A stretch of 64,000 bases of DNA from Micromonospora sp. FIMYZ51. Lineage in GTDB: Bacteria; Actinomycetota; Actinomycetes; Mycobacteriales; Micromonosporaceae. The DNA lies in contig NZ_CP134706.1 in assembly GCF_038246755.1 (NCBI RefSeq), forward strand, positions 4,278,001 to 4,342,000, read 5' to 3'. The translations under genes and the position numbers were made by a program. Shown one piece after another: positions 42,779-54,000 of this stretch (the first letter of the stretch is position 1; each line of letters opens with the position of its first letter). A model generated the notes under the pieces. The model had not been told where the DNA came from. It worked only from the letters and a program-made list of their open reading frames with translations, and did no database searches.

Positions 42779-45700
42779 GTGCCAGCCGAGACGTACCGAA
42801 CAGCCCTCGATTTCCTCGTCTTCTCGCCGCCCGGATTCTCGGATCCGGCACTCGCCATCGCCGCTAGTCGCGCCGGTGCCATCGGGGTCCTTGACCTCCA
42901 GTTCACCGCCGACCTCGACGCGGCTCGGGCCGGTGCGCGGCTGCTCGCCGGCCAGGCACGGGGCCGCTGGGGTGTGCTCGTCGACGACCCGGCAACCCTG
43001 GTCGAACCGCTGCTCGGCCCGCCTGACCAGCGGCCGGACGTCGTGGTGCTGCCGGCCGGCGTACCGGAGCTGGCGGCCGTGGTGGCGGCGGTCCGCGCGG
43101 CCGGCTCGGCGGCCTTCGTGGTGGCGACCGACCTGGCGGCGGCCGAGCAGGCGGCGGGCGCCGAGGCCGACGCCGTGATCGCCAAGGGCAACGAGGCCGG
43201 CGGTTGGGTGGGCGAGGAAACCTCGTTCGTGCTGGTGCAGCGCTGCCTGGCGGCGCTGCGACTGCCGGTCTGGGTGCAGGGCGGGATCGGCCGGCACACC
43301 GTGGCCGCCTGCCAGGCGGCCGGCGCGGCCGGCGTGGTGCTCGACGGCCAGGTCCTGCTGGCCCGGGAATCGTCGCTGCCAACGGCCTGGCGCGCCCGGC
43401 TGCGGTCGGCCGACGGCGCGGAGACGGTGTGCCTGGACGCCGCGCTCGGCAAGCGGTTCCGCGTCCTGGGCCAGGGGCCCCCACCGGCGGACCTGCTCCG
43501 CGACGTCGCGGCGTGCGCCGGGCGGCCGATGGCGCGCGACGGGGTCCTCGCCGTCGGTCAGGAGGTCGCCTTCGCGGCCGACCTGGCCCGACGGTTCACG
43601 ACGGTGGGCGGGATCGTCGGTGCCCTGCGCGACGCCGCCACGGCCCAGTGCCGCACCGCACGCGCCGACAACCCGCTGCGGGCCCAGAGCCCGCTGGCGC
43701 GATCCCACGGCACCCGGTTCCCGTTGGTGCAGGGACCGATGACCCGGGTCAGCGACCGGACCGCCTTCGCCGCAGAGGTGGCCGAGGCCGGTGGCCTGCC
43801 GTTCCTCGCGCTGAGCCTGATGCGTGGACCGGACGTCGCCGCGCTGCTGGCGCAGACCCGCGCCCGGCTGCCCGACCGTCCGTGGGGCGTGGGCATCCTG
43901 GGTTTCGTTCCTCCGGAACTACGCGCGGAACAGTTGGCGGCGATCATCGCCGACCCACCGCCGTTCGCCCTGATCGCTGGCGGCCGACCGGACCAGGCCC
44001 GCGAGCTGGAAGCCCACGGCATCGCCACCTACCTGCACGTGCCCTCCCCGACGCTGCTCTCGATGTACCTGCGCGACGGGGCCCGACGCTTCGTCTTCGA
44101 GGGCCGCGAGTGCGGTGGCCACGTCGGCCCACGCAGCAGCTTCGTGCTGTGGGACCTCGCGGTGCGCACACTGCTGGCGGAACTGCCCGCCGCAGCCGAC
44201 GCCGGGGAGTACCACGTCCTGCTGGCCGGTGGTATCCACGACGGCAGGTCGGGGGCGATGGCGGCGGCGATCGCGGCCCCGCTTGTGGCACGCGGCATCC
44301 GGGTCGGCGCCCTGATGGGCACGGCGTACCTGTTCACCGGAGAGGCGGTCGACTCCGGTGCGGTGACCGCGGACTTCCAGCAGGCGGCGCTCTCCTGCCG
44401 CGGCACGACCCTGTTGGAGACCGGCCCCGGCCACGCCACCCGGTGCGCGCCGTCGCCGTACGTCGACGACTTCGCCGCCCGCAAGCAGCAGTTGCGGCGG
44501 GAGGGGGCCAGTCCGTCGGCGTTACGGGACGAACTGGAGCGGCTGAACGTGGGCCGGCTGCGCATCGCCACCAAGGGGCTGGATCGCCGGCCCACCGCCG
44601 ACGGGGTGGGCACCGAGCTGAGCACGGTGGACGCCGCCGAGCGATGGAGCCGGGGCCTTTACATGATCGGGCAGGTCGCGGCGCTGCGTACCGAGGTCGG
44701 CACGGTCGAGGAGCTGCACCGCGAGGTCGCCGAGGGCAGCGCGGCACAACTCGGGTCGCTGCCGGCCGCGCCGGCCCGCACCGAACCCGTACCGGCGCCG
44801 GTGGAGGTGGCGGTCATCGGGATGGGCTGCATCCTGCCCGGCGCCGCCGACCTGCCGTCGTTCTGGGCCAACATCCTCGACAAGGTCGACGCGATCACCG
44901 AGGTACCGTCGCGGCGCTGGGACTGGCGCCGGTACTACCACCCCGACCGGGCCGCCCGGGACCGGGTGTACTCCCGGTGGGGTGGCTTCATCGACGAGGT
45001 GCCGTTCGACCCGGTGGCCTTCGGTATGCCACCGCACTCGCTGCCCTCGATCGAGCCGTTCCAGTTGCTCGGGCTCGTGGTGGCACAGGCGGCGCTTGGC
45101 GACGCCGGCTACCTCGACCGGCCGTTCGCCCGGGACCGTACCGCAGTGGTGCTCGGTGCCGGCGGTGGTGGCGCCGACCTCGCGGGCGGCTACCTGGTGC
45201 GCTCGGCGCTGCCCGCGCTCTTCGGCGACGACGCCGCCCGGATCACCGCCGCGCTCGGGACCGCGCTGCCCGAGTGGACCGAGGACAGCTTCCCGGGGCT
45301 GCTGGTAAACGTCGCGGCCGGCCGCATCGCCAACCGGCTCGACCTCGGCGGCAGCAACTACACGGTCGACGCGGCCTGTGCCTCGTCGCTCGCCGCGCTC
45401 CATCTCGGCGTCCTGGAGTTGGCCGACCACCGCAGCGACCTGGCCGTCGTCGGTGGGGTGGACGCGCTCCAGAACCCCTTCACGTACCTGTGTTTCAGCA
45501 AGACCCAGGCGCTGTCGCCAAGTGGTCGCTGCCGCCCCTTCGACGCCTCGGCCGACGGCATCGCCATCAGCGAGGGTTTCGCCGCGGTCGTGCTCAAGCG
45601 GTTGGCCGACGCCGAGCGCGACGGTGACCGGATCTACGCCGTCATCCGGGGGGTCGGCTCGTCGAGCGACGGCCGGGACCGCAGCCTCACCGCGCCGCGA

Positions 45701-48700
45701 CCGGAGGGGCAGATCCGGGCGCTGCGCCGGGCGTACGCGCAGGCCGACGTCGCGCCGGCCACCGTCGGGCTGGTCGAGGCGCACGGTACCGGCACGGTCG
45801 CCGGTGACCTGGCGGAATCCCAGGCGCTGACGACGGTGTGGCGCGAGGCCGGCGCCGACGCGCAGTCCTGCGCCGTCGGCTCGGTCAAGTCGATGATCGG
45901 GCACACCAAGGCCACGGCCGGGGTGGTCGGGCTCATCAAGGCCGCGCTCGCGCTGCACCACAAGGTGCTGCCGGCCACGCTCGGCGTGACGGCACCGAAC
46001 GCCAAGGCCGACCTCACCACCGGCCCGCTCTACGTCAACAGCGAGAACCGGCCCTGGCTGGCCGCGCCGGACGGCACCCCGCGACGGGCCGGGGTCAGCT
46101 CGTTCGGCTTCGGCGGCACCAACTTCCACCTGGTGCTGGAGGAGTACACCGCCGGTTTCCTGCCCCCGCCGCCGGTACGCGAGCGCTGGCCCGCCGAGCT
46201 GTTCGTCTGGCGCGGTCAGCACCGGGCCGAACTGACCGAGGCGGTCGGTGCCCTGCTCGGCCGGCTCGACTCGCTGCCACCGGCCGAACTGCCCCGGCTC
46301 GTCGACCTGGCCGCCGCGCACGCCCGCCACCACCGGACCCCGGGCGCGCCGGTGAACCTCGCGCTCGTCGCCACCTCGCCGGCCGACCTGATCGCCAAGC
46401 TGCGCCGGGCCCGCGAGGTCCTGGCCGCGCCGGCAGTACGCGTACACACCGCCGATGGGCTGCACTTCGCGGCCGACGGCGGGCTGCTGGGCGACGGTCG
46501 GCTCGCCTTCCTCTTTCCCGGGCAGGGCTCGCAGTACGTGGACATGGGACGCGACATCGCGCTGCTCTTCCCGACGGCACGGGAGAGCTTCGAACACGCC
46601 GACCGCCTGTTGGCGCAGTGCTGGGACGGGCCGTTGAGCCGTACCGTCTTTCCGGTACCGGCCTTCACCGGCGAGCAGGCGGGGGCACAGCAGGCCGCCC
46701 TCGCGCGTACCGACGTCGCCCAGGCCGCGCTGGGCGCGCTGGAGTTGGCGTACCTGGCGTTGCTGGGTCAGGCCGGTGTCGAGCCGGACCTGGTCGCCGG
46801 GCACAGCTACGGCGAGTTCGTCGCGCTGACGGCGGCGGGCAGCCTGCCGGCGGACGACCTGCTGCGGCTCTCCGAGGCCCGGGGACGGTTCATCCGCGAG
46901 GAATCCACCGCCGTGGACGGCGCGATGGCGGCAGCCCGGGCCACACCTGACGACCTGCGGCCCCAGCTGGACGGATCGGACCTGGTGGTGGCGAACCTGA
47001 ACGCGCCGACGCAGACCGTCGTCTCCGGCCGGCGGGCAAGCGTCGAGGCGTTCGTGGCGCGATGCCAGGCGGCCGGCCTCGCCGTGCACATGCTGCCGGT
47101 GTCCTGTGCCTTCCACTCGCCGCTTGTGGCACCGGCCCGGCAACGCCTCGCCGAACTGCTGCGTACCACCGCCTTTGCCGCGCCTCGGATCCCGGTCTAC
47201 GCCAACAGCACGGCCGCGGCCTACCCGCAGGACCCGGCGACGCTTGTCGACCTGCTCGCGGATCACCTGGTGCGCCCGGTGCGCTTCGTCGAGCAGGTGG
47301 AGGCGATGTTCGCCGCTGACGCGCGGGTGTTCGTCGAGGTGGGGCCCAGGAAGGTCCTCTCCGGTCTGGTGGCCGGCATTCTCGGCGACCGGCCGCACCT
47401 GGCCGTACCGGTGGACGTGCCGGGCCGCCCGGCAGTGGCCACCATGCTCGGCTGCCTGGCGGCGCTCGCGGCGGAGGGCGCGCCCGTCGACGTACGCCCG
47501 TGGTTCGCCGGGCGTTCACCGGGCGACCTGGACCTCGCCGCGCTCGCCAACCGCCCGGCAGCCCGTCCCGGCCGATGGCTGGTGGACGGCGGACGGGCCC
47601 GACCGGCGTCCACACCGACGCCACGGCAACCGGCGGCCGGCAGCGCCGACCGTCTCGATCAGCTTGATCCCGGAGGGCAGCAGGTGACCCAGATCGTGAC
47701 GCCGTCGTCGAACGGCAACCGGACCGACAACGCAGTCCCGTCCCGTCTTCTCGGCCCGCCGGTCCCCGGCCCGGCAGCCCGACCGGCGGCTCCCGCCGAG
47801 CCGGCCGGTACGCCGGCCACCGGCCGGGCGGAGCAGGTGATGGACTCGTACCACCAGGTGATGCAGCAGTTCCTGGAAACCCAGCGCAACGTCATGCTGG
47901 CGTACCTCGGGGCGGGAACCGACCTGCCCGGCCCGACCGAACCGGTGGTGCTGCCCAGCGCCACTCACCGGCCGCCGACCAGCGACGAATGGCCGGCGAT
48001 CACCGGAGCGGCCGGGACCGACCCGGCCGAGCCGGGCCAGACCGGGGCCGCGCCCGTACCGGCAGTGCCCGCGCCGGTCGCGACCGTGCCAGCGGCGGTC
48101 GTACCGGCGGTGCCGGCCGCGCGGCCCGCCGCCGATGGGGCACCGGCGGACGAACCCGGCCGGGCCGAGTTGGGCCGGGAGGAGCTGACCCGGCGGCTGC
48201 TCCAGGTGGTCAGTGACCGCACCGGCTACCCGGAGGAGATGCTCTCCCTGGACGTCGACCTCGAAGCCGACCTGGGCATCGACTCGATCAAGCGGGTGGA
48301 GATCGCCGGCCTGATGCTCCAGTCCCTGGCGCTGCCGGAGGGCACCAACCCCGACCTGGAGAGCATGCGGACCGGCCGGACCCTGCGGGAGATCGTCGCG
48401 GCGATCGAGGAGCTGACCGGGAGCAGGGAGCAGCGCCCTTTTGAACAAGTGCCGACCGAGGACCGGCGGATCGGTCGGCACCTGCCCCGGGCGGTCACCG
48501 CACCGGACCCGGGTACGCCGGGCGGGCTGGCGGACGGAGCGCTCGTCGTGGTCGACGGCGGTTGCCCGATCGGCGCCGCGACTGTCGACCGGCTGCGAAC
48601 CGAGGGGCGGCAGGTGGTCCGGGTGGTCGTCGGAGCGTCCGGTACGCCCGGGGCCGACCTCGCCCTCGACGAACCCGCCGACCCGGCCGCCGTGACGCGG

Positions 48701-51028
48701 CTGCGGCACGACCTCCGGCAGCACGCGGAGCGCATCACCGGGCTGGTCCACCTCGTCGCGCTCGCGCCGCGCGAGCCGGCCGGTGCCGCGCAGGACCTGC
48801 CGGTGGACCGGGTCTGCGGGCTGTTCCTGCTGGTCCGCGAGCTGGCCGCCGAGCTGGACACGGCGGCGCAGGCCGGCGGCAGCGTGGTGCTGGCCGCCAC
48901 CGCGCTCGGCGGCCACCTGGGCCTGGACGGCACCGGTACGGGCGGCGCCGCCGACGCGGCCCTGCTCGGCTTCGTCAAGAGCCTGGCCCACGAATGGCCC
49001 GCGGTGCGGGTGAAGGCCGTGGACCTGGCGCCGGGGCCGGCGGAGCAGGCCGCCGGCCACCTGCTCGCCGAGTTGACGGCGGACGACGGCCTGGTCGAGG
49101 TCGGCTACCGCGACGGCGTACGCACGATGGTCGCCGTGGCACCGGCCGAGTTGGTCGACCGGGAGCGCACCGAACCGCTCGGTCCCGACGGCGTGCTGCT
49201 GGCCATCGGCGGAGCCCGCGGGATCACCGCCGAGACGGTGTCGGCGCTTGTCGAGCACGCTGCCGGCGGCACCGTGGTGCTGGTCGGGCGGTCACCGGCC
49301 GCCGCCGAGGAGCCGGCCACGGCGGGGCTGACCGACCCGCGCGAGCTGCGGCGGGTCCTGCTGAGCCGGCTGCGCGCCGCAGGTGAGCCGCATCCGCCGG
49401 CTGCGGTCGAGGCGGCGTACCGGAACCTGCTCGGGCAGCGCGAGGCCGCCGCCACCGTGCGGCGGCTGCGCGCGGCGGGTGCCCGGGTGGAGTACATCGC
49501 TTGCGACGTACGCGATCCGGCCGCGTTCGGCGCACTCATCGACGACGTGTACGCCCGACACGGGCGCATCGACGGCGTCATCCACGGCGCGGGCGTCATC
49601 GCCGACCGGTTGGTACGGGACAAGCAGCCGGACGCGCTGCGGCAGGTGCTGGCCACCAAGCTCGTCCCGGCCGAGGTGCTCGCCGCCCGGCTGCGCCCCG
49701 ACACGCTCCGCTTCGTGGTGTTCTTCAGCTCCGCCGCCGCCCGCTACGGCAACGCCGGCCAAGCCGACTACGCCGCCGCGAACGAGGTGCTCAACAAGCT
49801 CGCCACCGACCTGGACGCGCGCTGGCCGGCCCGCGTGTGCGCGGTCAACTGGGGCCCGTGGGAGTCCGGGATGGTCACTGCCCAGCTGCGTCGACGGTTC
49901 GCCGAACGCGGTATCGCGCTGATCCCCGCCGAGGTGGGACGCCTGCGGTTCGTCGAGGAGTTGAGCTACGGGCGCAAGGGCGAAACCGAGGTGCTTATCG
50001 GTGGCGTCGGCTGGCACCCGACCCCGGTCACCGGGACCGACGCCCGCCGGACGCCTCCCCGGCCGCTGCTCGCCCGGTCGACCGTCGACGGCACCGGCCT
50101 GCGGTACGCGTTCGACCTGACCCACGACACCTACCTCGCCGACCATCGACTCGACGGCCGGCCGGTCGTGCCCTTCGCGATGGCCCTCGAACTGGTGGCC
50201 GAGGCGGTGGAGGCGAACTGGCCGACCCGGACCGTGGTCGGCGTGCGGGAGATGCGGCTGCGGCAGGGCATCCGGCTACCCGCCGGACCCGAGCCCACTC
50301 CGGTCGAGGTACTTGTCACCGCCGGGCTGAGTGCGGCGGCCGAACCGCCCCAGCGCTGCGCCGGGCAGCCGAGCCTACCGAGCGCCGGTGTGCTCACCGC
50401 CGAGGTGACCGTCGCGGCGGCGGCCCAGCCGACGCAGGTGTACTACCGCGCGACGGTGGAGCTCGCCACCGGGGTGCCACCACCGCCCGTCGAACCCCCA
50501 TTACCGCAGCTGGGTACGTTGCCCGCGTTTCCGGTCGAGGTCGCCGAGGCGTACGCGACGATGCTGTTCCACGGCCCCACCTTCCACGGCATCGCCGAGA
50601 TCCACGGCATGGACCGGCGCGGTGCCCGCGCCAGCCTGCGCCCCTCGACCCCGGCCCGCTGCATGCGCGCTGCGCAGAGCGCCCGCTGGCTGCTCGACCC
50701 GATCCTGGTCGACGCCGCCCTTCAGGTGCAGGTGCTCTGGGCGCGGACCCAGTGGGACCTGACCCTGCTCCCCACCGAACTGGGCCAGCTGCGGCGCTAC
50801 GCCGACCTGACACCGGACGGCGACCCGGAGACCGCCGCACCGGTCCGGCACGAACTGCGCATCCGACCCGCGAGCCAACCCCCGCTCTGCCACGCCGACC
50901 ACTACTTCCGCGACGCCGACGGCCGGCTGCTCGCCGTCGTCACCGACATGGTGGGCGTCGGCAGTCGGGCGTTGCACCGGCTCGCGGACACCCCGCACGA
51001 CGCACCCGCCGCGACGACGGTCGGCTGA
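42779..51028 (+). CDS. Lipid-type iterative polyketide synthase NPD-NPD-KS-AT-ACP-KR-DH
   Basis: Multidomain synthase of 2749 aa. Two NPD/FMN TIM-barrel-like enoyl-reductase regions (about 10-200, KGNEAGGWVGEETSF; about 305-560, FEGRECGGHVGPRSSF) precede a KS (about 675-1120; Cys867 in DAACASS, His1002 in EAHGTGT, His1042 in MIGHTKA). The AT (about 1240-1540) has Ser1343 in GHSYGEF and a malonyl-type CAFHSP motif. One ACP (about 1800-1880) has Ser1836 in LGIDSIKRVEI. The KR (about 2140-2370) has GGARGITAE and Tyr2331, and the hot-dog DH (about 2433-2730) has His2456 in DHRLDGRPVVP. The ACP and KR styles are those of PUFA and heterocyst-glycolipid synthases. No thioesterase. GTG 42779 is preferred on codon bias; GTG 42710 lies inside an inverted repeat. 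Confidence 0.95.
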   Translation: MPAETYRTALDFLVFSPPGFSDPALAIAASRAGAIGVLDLQFTADLDAARAGARLLAGQARGRWGVLVDDPATLVEPLLGPPDQRPDVVVLPAGVPELAAVVAAVRAAGSAAFVVATDLAAAEQAAGAEADAVIAKGNEAGGWVGEETSFVLVQRCLAALRLPVWVQGGIGRHTVAACQAAGAAGVVLDGQVLLARESSLPTAWRARLRSADGAETVCLDAALGKRFRVLGQGPPPADLLRDVAACAGRPMARDGVLAVGQEVAFAADLARRFTTVGGIVGALRDAATAQCRTARADNPLRAQSPLARSHGTRFPLVQGPMTRVSDRTAFAAEVAEAGGLPFLALSLMRGPDVAALLAQTRARLPDRPWGVGILGFVPPELRAEQLAAIIADPPPFALIAGGRPDQARELEAHGIATYLHVPSPTLLSMYLRDGARRFVFEGRECGGHVGPRSSFVLWDLAVRTLLAELPAAADAGEYHVLLAGGIHDGRSGAMAAAIAAPLVARGIRVGALMGTAYLFTGEAVDSGAVTADFQQAALSCRGTTLLETGPGHATRCAPSPYVDDFAARKQQLRREGASPSALRDELERLNVGRLRIATKGLDRRPTADGVGTELSTVDAAERWSRGLYMIGQVAALRTEVGTVEELHREVAEGSAAQLGSLPAAPARTEPVPAPVEVAVIGMGCILPGAADLPSFWANILDKVDAITEVPSRRWDWRRYYHPDRAARDRVYSRWGGFIDEVPFDPVAFGMPPHSLPSIEPFQLLGLVVAQAALGDAGYLDRPFARDRTAVVLGAGGGGADLAGGYLVRSALPALFGDDAARITAALGTALPEWTEDSFPGLLVNVAAGRIANRLDLGGSNYTVDAACASSLAALHLGVLELADHRSDLAVVGGVDALQNPFTYLCFSKTQALSPSGRCRPFDASADGIAISEGFAAVVLKRLADAERDGDRIYAVIRGVGSSSDGRDRSLTAPRPEGQIRALRRAYAQADVAPATVGLVEAHGTGTVAGDLAESQALTTVWREAGADAQSCAVGSVKSMIGHTKATAGVVGLIKAALALHHKVLPATLGVTAPNAKADLTTGPLYVNSENRPWLAAPDGTPRRAGVSSFGFGGTNFHLVLEEYTAGFLPPPPVRERWPAELFVWRGQHRAELTEAVGALLGRLDSLPPAELPRLVDLAAAHARHHRTPGAPVNLALVATSPADLIAKLRRAREVLAAPAVRVHTADGLHFAADGGLLGDGRLAFLFPGQGSQYVDMGRDIALLFPTARESFEHADRLLAQCWDGPLSRTVFPVPAFTGEQAGAQQAALARTDVAQAALGALELAYLALLGQAGVEPDLVAGHSYGEFVALTAAGSLPADDLLRLSEARGRFIREESTAVDGAMAAARATPDDLRPQLDGSDLVVANLNAPTQTVVSGRRASVEAFVARCQAAGLAVHMLPVSCAFHSPLVAPARQRLAELLRTTAFAAPRIPVYANSTAAAYPQDPATLVDLLADHLVRPVRFVEQVEAMFAADARVFVEVGPRKVLSGLVAGILGDRPHLAVPVDVPGRPAVATMLGCLAALAAEGAPVDVRPWFAGRSPGDLDLAALANRPAARPGRWLVDGGRARPASTPTPRQPAAGSADRLDQLDPGGQQVTQIVTPSSNGNRTDNAVPSRLLGPPVPGPAARPAAPAEPAGTPATGRAEQVMDSYHQVMQQFLETQRNVMLAYLGAGTDLPGPTEPVVLPSATHRPPTSDEWPAITGAAGTDPAEPGQTGAAPVPAVPAPVATVPAAVVPAVPAARPAADGAPADEPGRAELGREELTRRLLQVVSDRTGYPEEMLSLDVDLEADLGIDSIKRVEIAGLMLQSLALPEGTNPDLESMRTGRTLREIVAAIEELTGSREQRPFEQVPTEDRRIGRHLPRAVTAPDPGTPGGLADGALVVVDGGCPIGAATVDRLRTEGRQVVRVVVGASGTPGADLALDEPADPAAVTRLRHDLRQHAERITGLVHLVALAPREPAGAAQDLPVDRVCGLFLLVRELAAELDTAAQAGGSVVLAATALGGHLGLDGTGTGGAADAALLGFVKSLAHEWPAVRVKAVDLAPGPAEQAAGHLLAELTADDGLVEVGYRDGVRTMVAVAPAELVDRERTEPLGPDGVLLAIGGARGITAETVSALVEHAAGGTVVLVGRSPAAAEEPATAGLTDPRELRRVLLSRLRAAGEPHPPAAVEAAYRNLLGQREAAATVRRLRAAGARVEYIACDVRDPAAFGALIDDVYARHGRIDGVIHGAGVIADRLVRDKQPDALRQVLATKLVPAEVLAARLRPDTLRFVVFFSSAAARYGNAGQADYAAANEVLNKLATDLDARWPARVCAVNWGPWESGMVTAQLRRRFAERGIALIPAEVGRLRFVEELSYGRKGETEVLIGGVGWHPTPVTGTDARRTPPRPLLARSTVDGTGLRYAFDLTHDTYLADHRLDGRPVVPFAMALELVAEAVEANWPTRTVVGVREMRLRQGIRLPAGPEPTPVEVLVTAGLSAAAEPPQRCAGQPSLPSAGVLTAEVTVAAAAQPTQVYYRATVELATGVPPPPVEPPLPQLGTLPAFPVEVAEAYATMLFHGPTFHGIAEIHGMDRRGARASLRPSTPARCMRAAQSARWLLDPILVDAALQVQVLWARTQWDLTLLPTELGQLRRYADLTPDGDPETAAPVRHELRIRPASQPPLCHADHYFRDADGRLLAVVTDMVGVGSRALHRLADTPHDAPAATTVG

Positions 51029-51033
51029 GCCCG

Positions 51034-54000
51034 ATGGACCGTCGCGACGACAAGCGGACGCAGGTGACCGAGGTAAACGCCGAGCAGGTGGACGCCGAGC
51101 AGGTGGACGCCGAGCAGGTGGACGCCGACGGGCCGCCCGGTGTCGCCATCATCGGCATGTCCTGCACCTTTCCGGCCGCCCCGGACCTGGCGACCTACTG
51201 GAGCAACATCCTGCGCAAGGTCGACGCGGTGACCGACCCACCGCCACAGGCCTGGGACAGCGGCATCTACTACGACCCCGACTTCGCCGACGAGGACAAG
51301 GTGTACTGCCGGCGCGGCGGCTACCTGGGGCCGCTCGCCTCGTTCGACCCGCTGGCGTACGGCGTACCGCCGGTGGCGGTGGGCGGCGAGCCGGACCAGT
51401 GGCTGGCACTGCGGCTGGCGCGGGACGCGCTTACCGACGCCGGTTGCACCGAGCTGCCGGCGGAGGTACGGCACCGCACCGCGGTCGTGCTCGGCAAGGG
51501 CACCTATCTCAACGGTGGTAACGCCACCGCCATCCAGCGTGGCCTGATCGTCGGGCAGACCATCGAGCTGCTGCGCCAGCTGCACCCGGGGTGTTCCGTC
51601 GAGTGGTTGCAGCGGCTGCGCCAGGAACTGCAACGGGTCCTGCCGCCGCTGGGACCGGACGTCGTACCGGGGCTGATCCCGAACATCATCGTCGGTCGGA
51701 TCGCCAACCAGCTGGACTTCATGGGTCCCACCTACACGGTGGACGCCGCCTGCGCCTCCTCCCTGGTGGCGGTGCAGCTGGCGATGCGGGACCTGCTGGC
51801 CGGCGAGTGCGACCTGGCGCTGGCCGGCGGCTCGCAGGTGTGGATGCCGGTTCCCGCGCTCAACGTGTTCTGCCGCCTCGGCGCGCTCTCCCCCACCGAA
51901 CGGATCCTGCCCTTCGACGAGGACGCCGACGGCACGCTGCTCGGTGAGGGCATCGGCATGCTTGTCCTCAAGCGGGTCGCCGACGCGGTCCGCGACGGCG
52001 ACCGGATCTACGCCGTGATCCGGGGCGTGGGGGTGGCGAGCGACGGGCACGCGGTGAGCGTGATGGCGCCCCGGGCCGACGGCGAGGAGTTGGCCCTGCG
52101 TCGGGCGTACCAGCAGGCCGGCGTCGATCCCCGCACGGTGGGCCTGATCGAGGCGCACGGCACCGCGACGCCGCTCGGCGACGTGGTGGAGGTGCAGGCG
52201 CTGCGTCGGGTCTTCGGGCACCGGACGGCCGGGCGGCCCTGGTGCGCCCTCGGCTCGGTCAAGTCCATGATCAGCCACACCATTCCGGCGGCCGGGGTGG
52301 CCAGCCTGATCAAGGTCGCGTTGGCGCTGCACCAGAAGGTGCTGCCGCCCACCCTGTGCCGCAAGCCCAACCCGAAGCTCGGCCTCGACGACAGCCCGTT
52401 CTACCTCAACACCGAGACCCGCCCCTGGGTGCACGGCGGACCGCAGCCGCGCCGGGCCGGGGTCAACGCCTTCGGCTTCGGCGGCATCAACGCCCACGCC
52501 GTGCTGGAGGAGGCGCCGGGCGAGGCCGATCCGGTGCGGCTGCCGGCCTGGGACAGCGAGGTGTGCGTCCTGGAGAGCGACTCACCGCGCGGGCTGGCCG
52601 AGCTGGCCGCTCAGCTGGCCGGCACCCTCACCCGTGCGCCGGCACCGTACACCCTCACCGATGTCGCCTACTCGTTGAGCACCCGGCTGGGCCGCATCGA
52701 GCGGCCGGTGCGGCTGGCCGTGGTCGCGACCTCGCTGGCCGACCTCGCCGGCAAGCTGACCAAGGCGGCCCGGCGGCTGGCCGAGCCGGACTGCCTGCGG
52801 ATCCGGACCGTGACCGGCAGCTACTTCGCGGCGGATCCGCTGGCCCGCACCGGTACGCTCGCCTTCCTCTTCCCCGGCGAGGGCGCCCAGTACGCCGGCA
52901 TGCTCGCCGACCTGTGCCTGAACTTCCCGCAGGTGCGGGAGGTCTTCGACCGGGTCGACCGCCGGCACGGCGGTGCCCCGGACGGCGAGCGGCCGAGCGA
53001 CCACATCTTCCCGCGTCCCGCGTTCTCGGCCGCCGAACGGGCCGCCGCCGACGCCCGCCTGAACGAGCTGGACACCGCAGTGGACGCGGTCCTCGCCGCA
53101 AACGCGGCGCTGCTGGTACTCGCTGGCCAGCTGGGTCTGCGGCCCGACGGCGGATGCCTGGGCCACAGCTCGGGCGAGTACTCGGCGGCGATCGCCACCG
53201 GCGTCCTCGCGGTACGCGACGAGGCACGGCTGGGGCGGTTCGCCGCACGACTGCGGGCCCTCTCCGCGCAGGCGCGGGCCCGCGATGAGCTGCCGCACGC
53301 GGTGTTGCTCGTGGTCGCCACCGACCGGGACCGGGCGGTGCGACTCGCCGCCGAGGCGGGCGGCCTGCATCTGGCCATGGACAACTGTCCACACCAGGTG
53401 GTGCTGGTCGGCGACCGGGCGGCCACCGACCGGGCCCGGGAACTCGCCACCAGGGCGGGGGTGCTCTGCGACGAGTTGCCGTACGACCGGGCGGTGCACA
53501 CTCCCCGCTTCGCCCCGTACGCCGCCGGGCTGCGCGACGTCGTCGCCGACCTGGAGATCGCCGCGGCGCACGCACCGCTCTACTCGGGCGCGACGGCGGC
53601 GCCCTATCCGACCGACCCGGAGGAGGTACGCCGGCTGCTGGTGGAGCAGTGGGTCCGGCCGGTCGAGTTCCGGCGCACGGTGCACCGGCTGCACGCCGAC
53701 GGGGCGCGCATCTTCGTCGAGGTCGGACCGCGCGGCAACCTCACCTCGTTCGTGGAGGACATCCTGCGCGGCCGACCGTTCTGCGCGGTGCCGGCGGACC
53801 TGCCGCGACGCACCGGCACCACCCAGCTCAACCACCTCGTCGGGATCCTGGCCGCGGAGGGGGTGGCGGTGGATCCGTCGATCCTCTACGCCCGGCGCGG
53901 AGCGCGGCTTGTCGACCTCACCGCGCCCGAGGCGCCGCTTACGGCACACGCGGTGGTGCCGCTGGCGACGGGCTGGCCGATGCTCCGGCTGCCCGCCGAG

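Noticed and set aside
49501-51033. N-terminal extension of the second PKS frame back to 49501
   Set aside because: It overlaps the KR and DH of the first PKS in another frame and reads as Arg-rich noise; the KS begins shortly after ATG 51034.
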